14,429 bases of DNA, from positions 1-14,429 of the forward strand of contig WKLE02006721.1 in NCBI GenBank assembly GCA_014885115.2, read 5' to 3'. Below the pieces are notes generated by a model. It searched no databases. It worked only from the letters and a program-made list of their open reading frames with translations, and was not told the origin of the DNA. Position 1 is the stretch's first letter, and each line of letters starts with the position of its first letter. Shown one piece after another: positions 7,210-14,429 of this stretch. The DNA is from Asterionellopsis glacialis (taxonomy: Eukaryota > Bacillariophyta > Plagiogrammaphyceae > Rhaphoneidales > Asterionellopsidaceae). Made by a program: the position numbers and the translations under genes.

Positions 7210-8372
7210 GCTAGTACTTCTCGAATCCTAATTTCGTCATGGACGTTTGTTTGGTATCTTTTTTGCGGTGCAGATACCGTTGAGATGGGAGCAAGTCCCC
7301 TTTTTTCGAACTTCGTGCGTATGAAGGTCAACACAAAAAAGTTGTCACAATTATTTCTATTCCATCAAGATTCGGGTTTCTGTGTGAAGGAGAGTCGGGT
7401 ACTCCTATCATACGAGTTACCGTACAGGTACCAGTAGTAAGTAGGACAACTGGAGTCATAGAGATACAGTATCTAGGTACTAGAACACTCGTCTGTAGGA
7501 CTACAAGAGGTATGGTACAAAGTACAGAAGGATCTACATAAATACATACCATTTACCAGGTACATACATTTAATAGCTCCAACGTAACTAGTAATGGTAT
7601 TACCTGTACCTGGTACCTGGTACGGTAATTGGTACTAGTACCTGGTACCTGGGGGAAGGGATAATCATTACGTACTACCAGGTATGATGGTGGTGATTGT
7701 GATTCTACAGGTACTGCATCCAAAGCAGTAACTTTACAAGGTGTATCGGTACTCTAGAGGCTTGCCTTAGGCTTGAAAGTTGTATCTTTTGTTTAGCACT
7801 TGTAGTGCCGTGCAGGATGAGGAGTATTCCTCCATTAATTAGAATTCAAAATCTCTTCAACGATCAAAAAGCTTATTGCGTCCATTTCCTATATTGAAAC
7901 GATTGGAAAATGATCATAATTACCAAAGGATAAGCTGCAATTTGAGAAGAGTACCTGTAGAGCTTTACAATGACTATTTGTCATTCCAGTAACAATATTA
8001 AAGCACTAATCGACCTAGTGATTTTTTCATGTGATTATAAATGTCAATAACTATTCATTACTCCTAAAAAGCATGGCCGAATACGAATAATCCCGTCCAC
8101 AAAAGCACTTTTGCAGTTGTTTCAAAGTCATAATTGTTACTAATAATCGATATTTATATACAGAGTAACTACAGTATGATAATGTGTTTACACAAAACAT
8201 CGTTACCCAAAAAATGAAACAAGTAGAGTGCGAGTCATCCAGGTCTGGCATTGGAATTTCAAAATTAGCTTGAAGTGGCTCCTGAAAAAGTTGGAAGAGA
8301 ACGAATCACCAAAGACAACACAGAAGATTGTGTACTTTTTGGAATCTTTCTGCCATACATTGTGGATCAAAT
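7210..8372. other. Intergenic spacer upstream of the oxygenase gene, with GTACC-rich segment
   Basis: This 1.16-kb stretch lies between the oxygenase start codon and the stop codon of the EF-hand protein gene. The small open frames (7328-7552 and 8051-8251, minus) have no domain or codon signal I trust. The left half (about 7410-7760) is unusually rich in GGTAC/GTACC words, including the TACCTGG cluster. The right half (7760-8372) is ordinary AT-rich sequence in which I see nothing specific. It should include the oxygenase promoter (reading leftward) and the 3' UTR of the EF-hand protein gene. Confidence 0.5.
7556..7684. repeat. Cluster of six TACCTGG/CCAGGTA words with a 15-bp direct repeat
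   Basis: CCAGGTA occurs at 7556-7562 and 7678-7684. TACCTGG occurs at 7607-7613, 7614-7620, 7639-7645 and 7646-7652. GTACCTGGTACCTGG is an exact 15-bp direct repeat at 7606-7620 and 7638-7652. The central GGTACC is itself palindromic, so the segment can pair with itself in several registers. It lies 350-475 bp upstream of the oxygenase start codon. Confidence 0.7.
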
Positions 8373-9539
8373 TTATGCCATTTGAATTTCAGTCATTTTG
8401 ATTTCTTGATCAAAACCGCGTTTGGTATCAAATTTACATTCAACCCACCAGTTCTTGAATTCTTTGAAGGAAATAAGTTGATCACCATCCTGATCGATTT
8501 CCTTGAATGCCTTGAGAGTGTACAAGTCATCAAATTCAATGCCAACTTCAGCCAGGAATGTGGCAAATGCAGAGGGATCAATCAAACCATCTTCATCGTA
8601 GTCATGTCGACTAAATTCTAACCACAAGAAATCATTGTCTGACAAAGACTTACGAAGTTTGGACAAATTATGAGACGAGTATGATCCAGCAACAATCATG
8701 GCAAAGCCAATCAAGGTCATGAAACCACCTGTCAATAAGTTGACTTTGTGTTCCATAGCCATATGGAGTAATCCAGTTACAAAGCAAAACCAACCACGTC
8801 CCCATACCAGCCGAAGGACGTTGATATGACGGATAATATTATCACGCATCTTGGCACGACATCCGATAGGTGATCGGCAGCAATGGAAACGACTATCAAT
8901 GATACAAAGTGTAATGGAAGATAAGAAGCAAAATATTGCCAAAATGATTTCTTGGAATGGCATACTACCAAAGTCATCCACGACGAATGGGTAGACACTG
9001 GTACAGATGACAGCAATCGAAGCAATGAAGGTAAGGAATCGTAAGAACGTGTTTCCTTCTTCAGCACTTAATTTCCATTGAAGTAAGTATCCTACAACCA
9101 ATTGTTCTGGATTGGTAGGATCAGGACGTGCAATCATACTACCAATGTATCCCAAGGTAGGGACAGAGGCGTCATCTTCAGAACGGATAGCCAATCCATC
9201 GTTGGTGACAGCCGATACTTCAGAACGTCCTTTACCAAAGGCAACCGCAGTACCTGAAGGCATTTTCGTTTTTTGATCGAAGGCAACAGCTGCTTCCGAA
9301 GGTTGTAAACCACCTGCAACACCACTGTTCAGAACAGCTTTACTTGCGGCTGCCTTTTCCATCACAACCATTTCGTCATCCTCACTATCCTTCTTTTCAA
9401 CTAAATCATTGTTAGCTTTAGGTGGTTGATAATATGATGCGGTGTTAATTTCTGATTTCTTAGAACTTTTGGAAGAACCTGACTTGTTCTTGGAAGAGGT
9501 CGGGGTAGCCGTCTTCTTGTTGCCACCAAATAATCCCAT
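8373..9539 (-). CDS. COPI-associated-like four-helix membrane protein with two EF hands
   Basis: The 388-residue product is intron-less. Residues 1-125 are Lys/Ser-rich then acidic and look disordered and cytosolic. Residues 126-165 precede four predicted membrane segments at about 167-187, 194-215, 245-262 and 268-287. The spacing, and the VWGRGWFCFVTGLL segment at 245-258, recall the COPI-associated protein family of Golgi/vesicle membrane proteins. This is recognition by memory. Two EF hands follow. The first, at 313-324 (DYDEDGLID...), has good early ligands but Ala instead of Glu at position 12. The second, at 349-360 (DQDGDQLISFKE), has the full D-D-D-E ligand set with Gln in place of the usual Gly6. 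A calcium-responsive protein of the Golgi or vesicle system is a reasonable inference. The sequence ends shortly after a basic patch. It is divergent from the MPP10 gene, 962 bp away. Confidence 0.75.
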   Translation of the reverse strand: MGLFGGNKKTATPTSSKNKSGSSKSSKKSEINTASYYQPPKANNDLVEKKDSEDDEMVVMEKAAASKAVLNSGVAGGLQPSEAAVAFDQKTKMPSGTAVAFGKGRSEVSAVTNDGLAIRSEDDASVPTLGYIGSMIARPDPTNPEQLVVGYLLQWKLSAEEGNTFLRFLTFIASIAVICTSVYPFVVDDFGSMPFQEIILAIFCFLSSITLCIIDSRFHCCRSPIGCRAKMRDNIIRHINVLRLVWGRGWFCFVTGLLHMAMEHKVNLLTGGFMTLIGFAMIVAGSYSSHNLSKLRKSLSDNDFLWLEFSRHDYDEDGLIDPSAFATFLAEVGIEFDDLYTLKAFKEIDQDGDQLISFKEFKNWWVECKFDTKRGFDQEIKMTEIQMA

Positions 9540-10501
9540 CTTTGTCTCTGTATAGTCTTTGTTGATTCTTCAGGCGATGGATATTCAATAGGAAGAACTT
9601 ACTGGCAGTCGTTAAATGTGAAATAGAATTATTTCAACGACGAGAAGAGAGTGATGTTATTTTTTGGAAGACACAGTGGTACGGTAGGTATCTTCAGGTA
9701 TTTTCGTTGAGAATTTTTCAATTTCGTGGGGGACAGCTTTGTTTTTTGTTCTCAAAACAAACGAACTGGTTTCATACTGACTTTCATACTGTCACCAGTT
9801 AGATTTTTCTGATGGCGGATAGATACTATGAATTTTTGAACTGTATTGAAACTATCCATATTCATATGCATCTATGTTTGTCGCAACGCTTTGATATAAA
9901 TATTTATGAATATATATATATAGTGCAATGGACAGCCGGAGTAGACGCGTTGGAAAAATCTGAACGGTCATATTTTGTAGGAAACTATTCTAACGTCTTT
10001 GTAAGTTCCTACGCACCATGGGTAGAATTTTTTGAAAAACTTGAACCGTCAAAAAGCCTCTGCTGTGTACTGGAACAGATAGATCAAGGACCGTTACTGT
10101 GCGCGCATGTCGGTCATCTCTCACCGAATTTTTGAAACCAATAAGCTTTAACACTAACCTGAAATCAGAACTAACTGAACTTGTCTTTCGTGAGATGATT
10201 TTTTGTGCGCATTTTGTTGATGCGCGAAATGCATCCAAGCCCCAGTGAAAGTGGCCACAGAACCATCAAAAAATCTCTTCCGCACAAAATCAAAGAAAAT
10301 TTTGTACCTGCGACGCTAGAGCTCTGCTCTCAAGACACACTGCTTTTTCTTCTTTTCGAAAGAACAACAGCAACAAAAAAGAGGGCAGCAAGAACAACAG
10401 GAACAACCCTACATTGTTGGTGAGAACAAAGATTACAAGGAAAAGAAAGACAGTGTTATTCCTCTTAACATTCTGCACTGACTTACTATAATCTTAAAAA
10501 G
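9540..10501. other. Divergent intergenic region between the EF-hand protein and MPP10 genes
   Basis: This region should hold both promoters. Open frames at 9812-10135 (plus) and 9990-10238 (minus) overlap each other, lack domains and have unremarkable composition, so I do not accept them. Visible items are an inverted repeat AACTGGT (9764-9770) / ACCAGTT (9794-9800), enclosing two TTTCATACTG copies (9770-9779 and 9782-9791), and a short (TA)n run at 9911-9922. The last 150 bp before the MPP10 start are A-rich on the plus strand, as expected for a 5' UTR. Confidence 0.5.
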
Positions 10502-12928
10502 ATGACAACAGACATTGATGATAATAATGGTCGTGATGTGTTAATTTCTGATTTTCTTCATTCAACGAGTCATCCAGAAGATGTACTGTTACCAATTCTG
10601 TTTTCTTCGAGCAATTCTGACTCCCAAACCAAACAACAGAAACAAAAATATCAACAGCAATTGCGTCAAACATGTCAATATTTATTTCAAGAAGTAGAAC
10701 GATTATCTAAAATTTCCCATGAATTGCAACAACAACAAAACACCGGAAAAGGAACGGAAGACAACAAGGATCTTGGCTCCCAAAAAAGTCTTGCAGGGAT
10801 TGATGAATTGTACTTGGGAGGATCTGATTTTCCTGTCGATGCTGAAACATTATGGGGACAAGTAGATATGCAAAATGCAGCTTTGCAATCAGTTTTGAAA
10901 AAGTCTATGAAAAAGGTTACTAGAAGTATAGAAAAAAGTGACAATCCAGAAAATACTGTACGTCTTTTGGATATGGGTGAAGTACTAAGTGAAGAGGAGA
11001 TAGAGGGTGACACAAACGACGATGGCAGTAGTGATAATGAAGGAGAAGAAGAATCGGGTAATGATGACGATGATAATGAGGAAGATGAAGAAACAAGACG
11101 CATTCGTGAACGAATGGAACGTTCCATGGCAGAGATGGACGACGATGATGATATGGACGGCGAAGAAGACGACGAAGAAGAAAATGCCGTTGGTAAAGCC
11201 AGACCTGCTGACGAAGATGAAGAATCTTTGGAAGATCCTGCAGCAGATGAATTAAATGATGGTTTCTTTGACATCAATGAAATGGAAGAATTTGCTGATG
11301 AAGAAGAAGCCTATTTACCTGAACAAGCATGGGACCCACCTGCAATGGAGGATGATTCTCAGAAGAAGAAAAAAACATTCCATCAAAAACAACGTGAAGG
11401 TGATGTTGATTCTGTTACAGACGATGATGATAATGATGATGAAGGAGAAACAGATATGCTATTTGGTGGTGGCAAGTTAGATAAGAAAGAAGAATCACAT
11501 ATTAAACGTCGAAAGTATCGTCAAGACGACGAGATTGATGCATTGTATTCCATGTATGATGAATCAAAACATAATAATGATGATAATGATGGGTTTGATG
11601 ATGAGGACGAAGACAGTATCGTCAATATGACAGCTGAAGATTTGTTTGGGAAACCTAAAAAGAAATATTTTGATAGATGGAATTCCAAAAAGCAAAAAGC
11701 ACCATCGTCCAAAGACTTAAACGGTGGTGATGATGATAATGATGCTGATTCGTGGGACAATCACGATTTTAATGAAGACGAAATGGATGGTGATGGAACC
11801 GGTTGGAGAGATGACACTCATTCTGATGAGGAGTTAGAGGACGGTGACCATGGCGAAGAGGATGGTAAAAATGAGGAAGATGGGGACGGACAGGAGGAGG
11901 AAGAAGCAGAACGACCCAAATCTGCTGTAGCAACAAAACTTGAAAAACAAACAGCACAATTAGAAAAGGAGATGTTAGCTGAAAAACCATGGCAAATGGT
12001 AGGTGAATCGAAAGGTACATCAAGACCTGTCAATTCTTTATTGGAGGCAACACCTGAATTTGAGGTAGCCACCAAGATGGCACCTTTGATCACTGTAGAG
12101 CATACAGAAAATATTGAGGATATGATTAAGAAACGTATTCTTAAAGAAGATTGGGATGATGTAGCCCCGCGTGAATTACCTGATGTAGGATGGAACAAGA
12201 AGCGTGGTGAATTACCTGAAGTTAGTCAAGAAAAGTCAAAACTTGGTTTAGGTGAATTATACGAACGTGAATACTTGAAAAAGGCCATTGGACATGATGT
12301 TGATAAGGCAGAAAAACAAACAGAAGAAGATAAAGCCAAGGATGAAATGAAGGCACTCTTTGCTAACTTGTGTAGCAAACTTGATGCCTTATCCAATTAC
12401 CACTTTGCACCACGTCCAGTTGCTGATGAGGCTGATGTCCGAGCAGTCACTACACCAGCTATTGCCATGGAGGAAGTTATGCCGCTCCATGTTAGCGATG
12501 CAAGAGGCGTGGCACCAGAAGAAGTATATGGGAAGAAACGTGGTCGTGATGGTGTATTGCGTGGTGAAACAGAATTGGATCAAACAGACCGTAAAAGACT
12601 TCGATCTGCCAAGAAGGCCGCACGTCGTAAGAAACGAAAAGAGAAACTTGCTGATGAAAAGCTCATTTCGCGGTTGCAACCAGGTCTTGGTCTTAGTAAT
12701 CCATATGAAAAACGTAAAATGCGCGAAGAATTGCAAATGGCACGTGCAAGTGGTAAGGTCAGTACAGGTGAAAGAGATGATAATGCTGATTATGGTGCAA
12801 GTGGTAAATTTTTCAAACGTATGCAAGATGAGGTGGAACAAACAGTCCATAAGGATGGCAATGATAATCGTTCCAAAAAAAAGAATTTTGATAGTCATGG
12901 TCAAAAGTCTAGTGCTTTCAAGTTGTAG
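10502..12928 (+). CDS. MPP10: U3 snoRNP protein MPP10, SSU processome component
   Basis: The 808-residue product is full length for the family and has no intron. Residues 1-160 are the N-terminal helical region. About 160-475 is an extremely acidic Asp/Glu tract interrupted by the conserved GFFDINEMEEF (254-264). The diagnostic C-terminal MPP10 block follows: GTSRPVNSLLEATPEF (505-520), a helix ending in DWDDVAPRE (about 550-558), LGLGELYE (581-588), HFAPRP (634-639), then a Lys/Arg-rich segment (704-715). In yeast and animals MPP10 binds Imp3 and Imp4, associates with the U3 snoRNA and acts in the nucleolus during early 18S rRNA processing. The acidic tract and basic C-terminus are usual for it. 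The ATG has A at -3. AATAAA at 12983-12988 lies 55 bp past the stop codon. The GAT/GAA-rich acidic stretch throws large spurious open frames on other frames and strands. Confidence in identity is high. Confidence 0.93.
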   Translation: MTTDIDDNNGRDVLISDFLHSTSHPEDVLLPILFSSSNSDSQTKQQKQKYQQQLRQTCQYLFQEVERLSKISHELQQQQNTGKGTEDNKDLGSQKSLAGIDELYLGGSDFPVDAETLWGQVDMQNAALQSVLKKSMKKVTRSIEKSDNPENTVRLLDMGEVLSEEEIEGDTNDDGSSDNEGEEESGNDDDDNEEDEETRRIRERMERSMAEMDDDDDMDGEEDDEEENAVGKARPADEDEESLEDPAADELNDGFFDINEMEEFADEEEAYLPEQAWDPPAMEDDSQKKKKTFHQKQREGDVDSVTDDDDNDDEGETDMLFGGGKLDKKEESHIKRRKYRQDDEIDALYSMYDESKHNNDDNDGFDDEDEDSIVNMTAEDLFGKPKKKYFDRWNSKKQKAPSSKDLNGGDDDNDADSWDNHDFNEDEMDGDGTGWRDDTHSDEELEDGDHGEEDGKNEEDGDGQEEEEAERPKSAVATKLEKQTAQLEKEMLAEKPWQMVGESKGTSRPVNSLLEATPEFEVATKMAPLITVEHTENIEDMIKKRILKEDWDDVAPRELPDVGWNKKRGELPEVSQEKSKLGLGELYEREYLKKAIGHDVDKAEKQTEEDKAKDEMKALFANLCSKLDALSNYHFAPRPVADEADVRAVTTPAIAMEEVMPLHVSDARGVAPEEVYGKKRGRDGVLRGETELDQTDRKRLRSAKKAARRKKRKEKLADEKLISRLQPGLGLSNPYEKRKMREELQMARASGKVSTGERDDNADYGASGKFFKRMQDEVEQTVHKDGNDNRSKKKNFDSHGQKSSAFKL

Positions 12929-13699
12929 AAACCAAAACAGATTACTAGATAAACAATTTGAAATTAAGCTAAAGAAATCTAAAATAAAATTTCATTTTCC
13001 TTCATGAGTCTAGTTAGTAGCTGCCTAAGTTAACCTGACAGTGATGGTGTTGGTAATGCAGCGTTTGAATCTCCTCTGTTGTTGCTGCTTGTGATTCTGT
13101 TGCCAGTTCCGATGATGCACTAAATTTACATCGGCATTTTGTTGCACGGCGAACGTATGCTAAATTTGTTTTACGAGCTCTTTCGATGTCTTTGATACCT
13201 ACGGTATGTAATTTTAGGACTTGAGGACTATTATCCTACCTGCTACAGGTAGTACACGTTGGAAGGGCATTGGCATTCAGCATGGTCATTTCTTGAGGGT
13301 TTGTTGAAAATTTCCCATACGCTGATGGAAGAGCAGAATTCAATGACCAAAATGCGAACCCAAACGGTATGAAAACAGACGACCAATGTGTACCAATGCG
13401 AACTCTTCCGTTAAGCCGGCTCTCTACCTCCAGTCAAAACATAATATGCAGTTCCAGTACAGGTAGTCCCACCGTAGAAACCCGACGCCCGAACCGAACC
13501 CCATAGTTGTCAGCGCACAATTACTTTGAGTAGACTCCAAGAGTGATGGTCTTCATTTTCACAACTCCGAACTTATTTAGCCGTATCTTCTCATAATAAG
13601 CTTCTCACCTTTCTTCCGTCAAATCACAGTACGCGATACCTTTATTCGACTTCCGTTGTCTCATAGTTTGTGTGATCACCATCCTTCATTACCACTATC
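12929..13699. other. Intergenic spacer between MPP10 and the right-edge gene
   Basis: No credible coding frame is seen. The first 80 bp are AT-rich MPP10 3' UTR with AATAAA at 12983-12988. TACCTGCTACAGGTA at about 13238-13252 is a short near-palindrome related to the GTACC words of other spacers. I looked for tRNA-type boxes around the GC-richer 13420-13510 segment on both strands and did not find a cloverleaf. The last part should contain the promoter of the gene starting at 13700. Confidence 0.5.
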
Positions 13700-14429
13700 A
13701 TGAAGTGGATCCTTCTTCCCGTCTTCACAACTATTTTTGATGTAATCGTTTTCATTCTCATTTTAAACCATGCACGTAACGGGTCCTCTTCCGCAAAAGC
13801 GGAACTCATTCCTGCGTCACAAGAATTGTTATCGTTAGGTTGTGCTTCCTCTAGTCGCAACTTTTGTTCACAATTATCTCAGAAGAATCAGGACTTTGTT
13901 GTCGATGGAGTGTGTACCGAGAAAGAATCATCATCATCATTCAATGATCCACATCATCCTAATCAACAAGAAAATGCCGGCGGTACAGATGAACAAGAAG
14001 TAGAGCCAACGATGCATTCGATGCTGTCCACCAACAATATTGACTTTGTTGCCTATGTTCGTCCGAATATATCTCAAGTTTATGGAAAGAACGTGGGTGA
14101 TCTTCAAGAAGTAATACCAAGTTTTAATGGTCAAGCTGGTCAAAATGAGTCCTGAGGTTCTTGCCTTACATTGGGATTCAGGACGTGCTAGAGAACCAGG
14201 ACGCTTTATTGGGTATGCAAATCCCTTTGCATTTGCTGGTACAGCTACATTTCCATCACATCGATTTTATTTTACATCTCATCGTGATCCAAATACTATT
14301 ATATGTCGATTTCAAGTTGCAAAAGGAACATCTGTTTACTTCTGCGGTCCGTACGAAGGCGGCGACTCTATCCAGTTGAAAAGTGGATCTGATCGTGGTA
14401 TTGTTACAAAAGAACACCGACGATCTTTA
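13700..14429 (+). pseudogene. 5' part of a membrane-anchored prolyl-hydroxylase-like protein, frame broken by +1
   Basis: The frame from 13700 encodes 151 residues. It has a hydrophobic anchor or signal segment (about 4-24), a Ser-rich linker, then DFVAYVRPNISQVYG and PSFNGQAGQ, and stops at 14153-14155. The plus-one frame, open from ATG at 14145 to the window edge (95 codons, no stop), continues with MSPEVLALHWDSG, FAFAGTATFPSHRFYF and SVYFCGPYEGG. From memory, these two halves form one continuous domain. It is found N-terminal to the 2OG-Fe(II) catalytic domain in stramenopile prolyl-4-hydroxylase-like proteins, and DFVAYVRP...FNGxAG precedes NxS/MSP...GTATFPxHxFFF in it. The break lies at CAAAATG (14141-14147): one extra base or two missing. 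No plausible intron fits. It may be a sequence error, a strain-specific break or a true pseudogene. The catalytic part would lie beyond the window, so the enzyme name is tentative. Confidence 0.5.

Noticed and set aside
9812..10135. 107-codon plus-strand open frame upstream of MPP10
   Set aside because: Runs through a (TA)n tract, has no recognisable motif and overlaps an opposing open frame at 9990-10238 of equal quality.
10687..11277. Ser-rich reverse-strand open frame of 196 codons inside MPP10
   Set aside because: It is the mirror of the GAT/GAA-rich acidic tract of MPP10. Poly-Ser on the reverse strand is what such a tract yields.
12360..13007. 215-codon plus-strand frame overlapping the MPP10 3' end
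   Set aside because: Out-of-frame reading of the conserved MPP10 C-terminus, with Met/Val/Lys-biased composition and no domain.
13420..13510. Possible tRNA-like segment (GAACCGAACC resembles a reverse T arm)
   Set aside because: No matching A box, anticodon stem or acceptor stem could be laid out on either strand.
13642..13860. Reverse-strand 72-codon frame over the start of the right-edge gene
   Set aside because: The opposite strand encodes a convincing hydrophobic leader followed by a conserved-looking domain, and this frame has neither.
1..14429. A gene cluster or defence-like system covering the window
   Set aside because: The genes have unrelated housekeeping or endomembrane roles, mixed orientations and separate spacers. 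There are no transposase, integrase, phage or CRISPR signatures.

Overview
The window looks like nuclear DNA of a microalgal eukaryote, most likely a diatom or close stramenopile. The reasons are closely packed, mostly intron-less genes on both strands, two short GT-AG introns in one gene, and protein families of eukaryotic type: an MPP10 nucleolar protein, an RHBDL4-like rhomboid, a DGK1-like CTP-dependent lipid kinase and a COPI-associated membrane protein with EF hands. The lineage call is inference from gene style and remembered family resemblance. No species is named.

Layout, left to right. A short basic protein of unknown function is encoded at 368-778 (+). It is convergent with a rhomboid protease gene (1175-2362, -). 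A shared divergent upstream region of about 1.2 kb follows. Next is a three-exon gene (3591-5427, +) that I reconstructed from splice sites and phases. It encodes an N-terminal hydrophobic leader, a long low-complexity linker and a DGK1-type CTP-dependent diacylglycerol/polyprenol kinase domain. It is convergent with a secreted or lumenal 2-oxoglutarate/Fe(II) oxygenase gene (5848-7209, -). A spacer of about 1.16 kb carries a cluster of TACCTGG/CCAGGTA words. A gene for a membrane protein with a COPI-associated-like four-helix region and two EF hands (8373-9539, -) follows. A spacer of about 0.96 kb then separates it from the divergently oriented MPP10 gene (10502-12928, +). The right edge holds the 5' part of a membrane-anchored protein (13700 to beyond the window). 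Its reading frame is broken by +1 at about 14141-14145, and it resembles the N-terminal domain of stramenopile prolyl-hydroxylase-like proteins.

The genes do not form an operon or one pathway. Four of the seven (rhomboid, lipid kinase, oxygenase, COPI-associated protein) point to the endomembrane/secretory system, but in a diatom-like genome this is weak evidence for a functional cluster. I found no mobile element, CRISPR array, tRNA or rRNA gene, and no convincing previously undescribed system. The most useful leads are the frame break at the right edge, the leader and linker on the lipid kinase, and the TACCTGG word clusters in the spacers.
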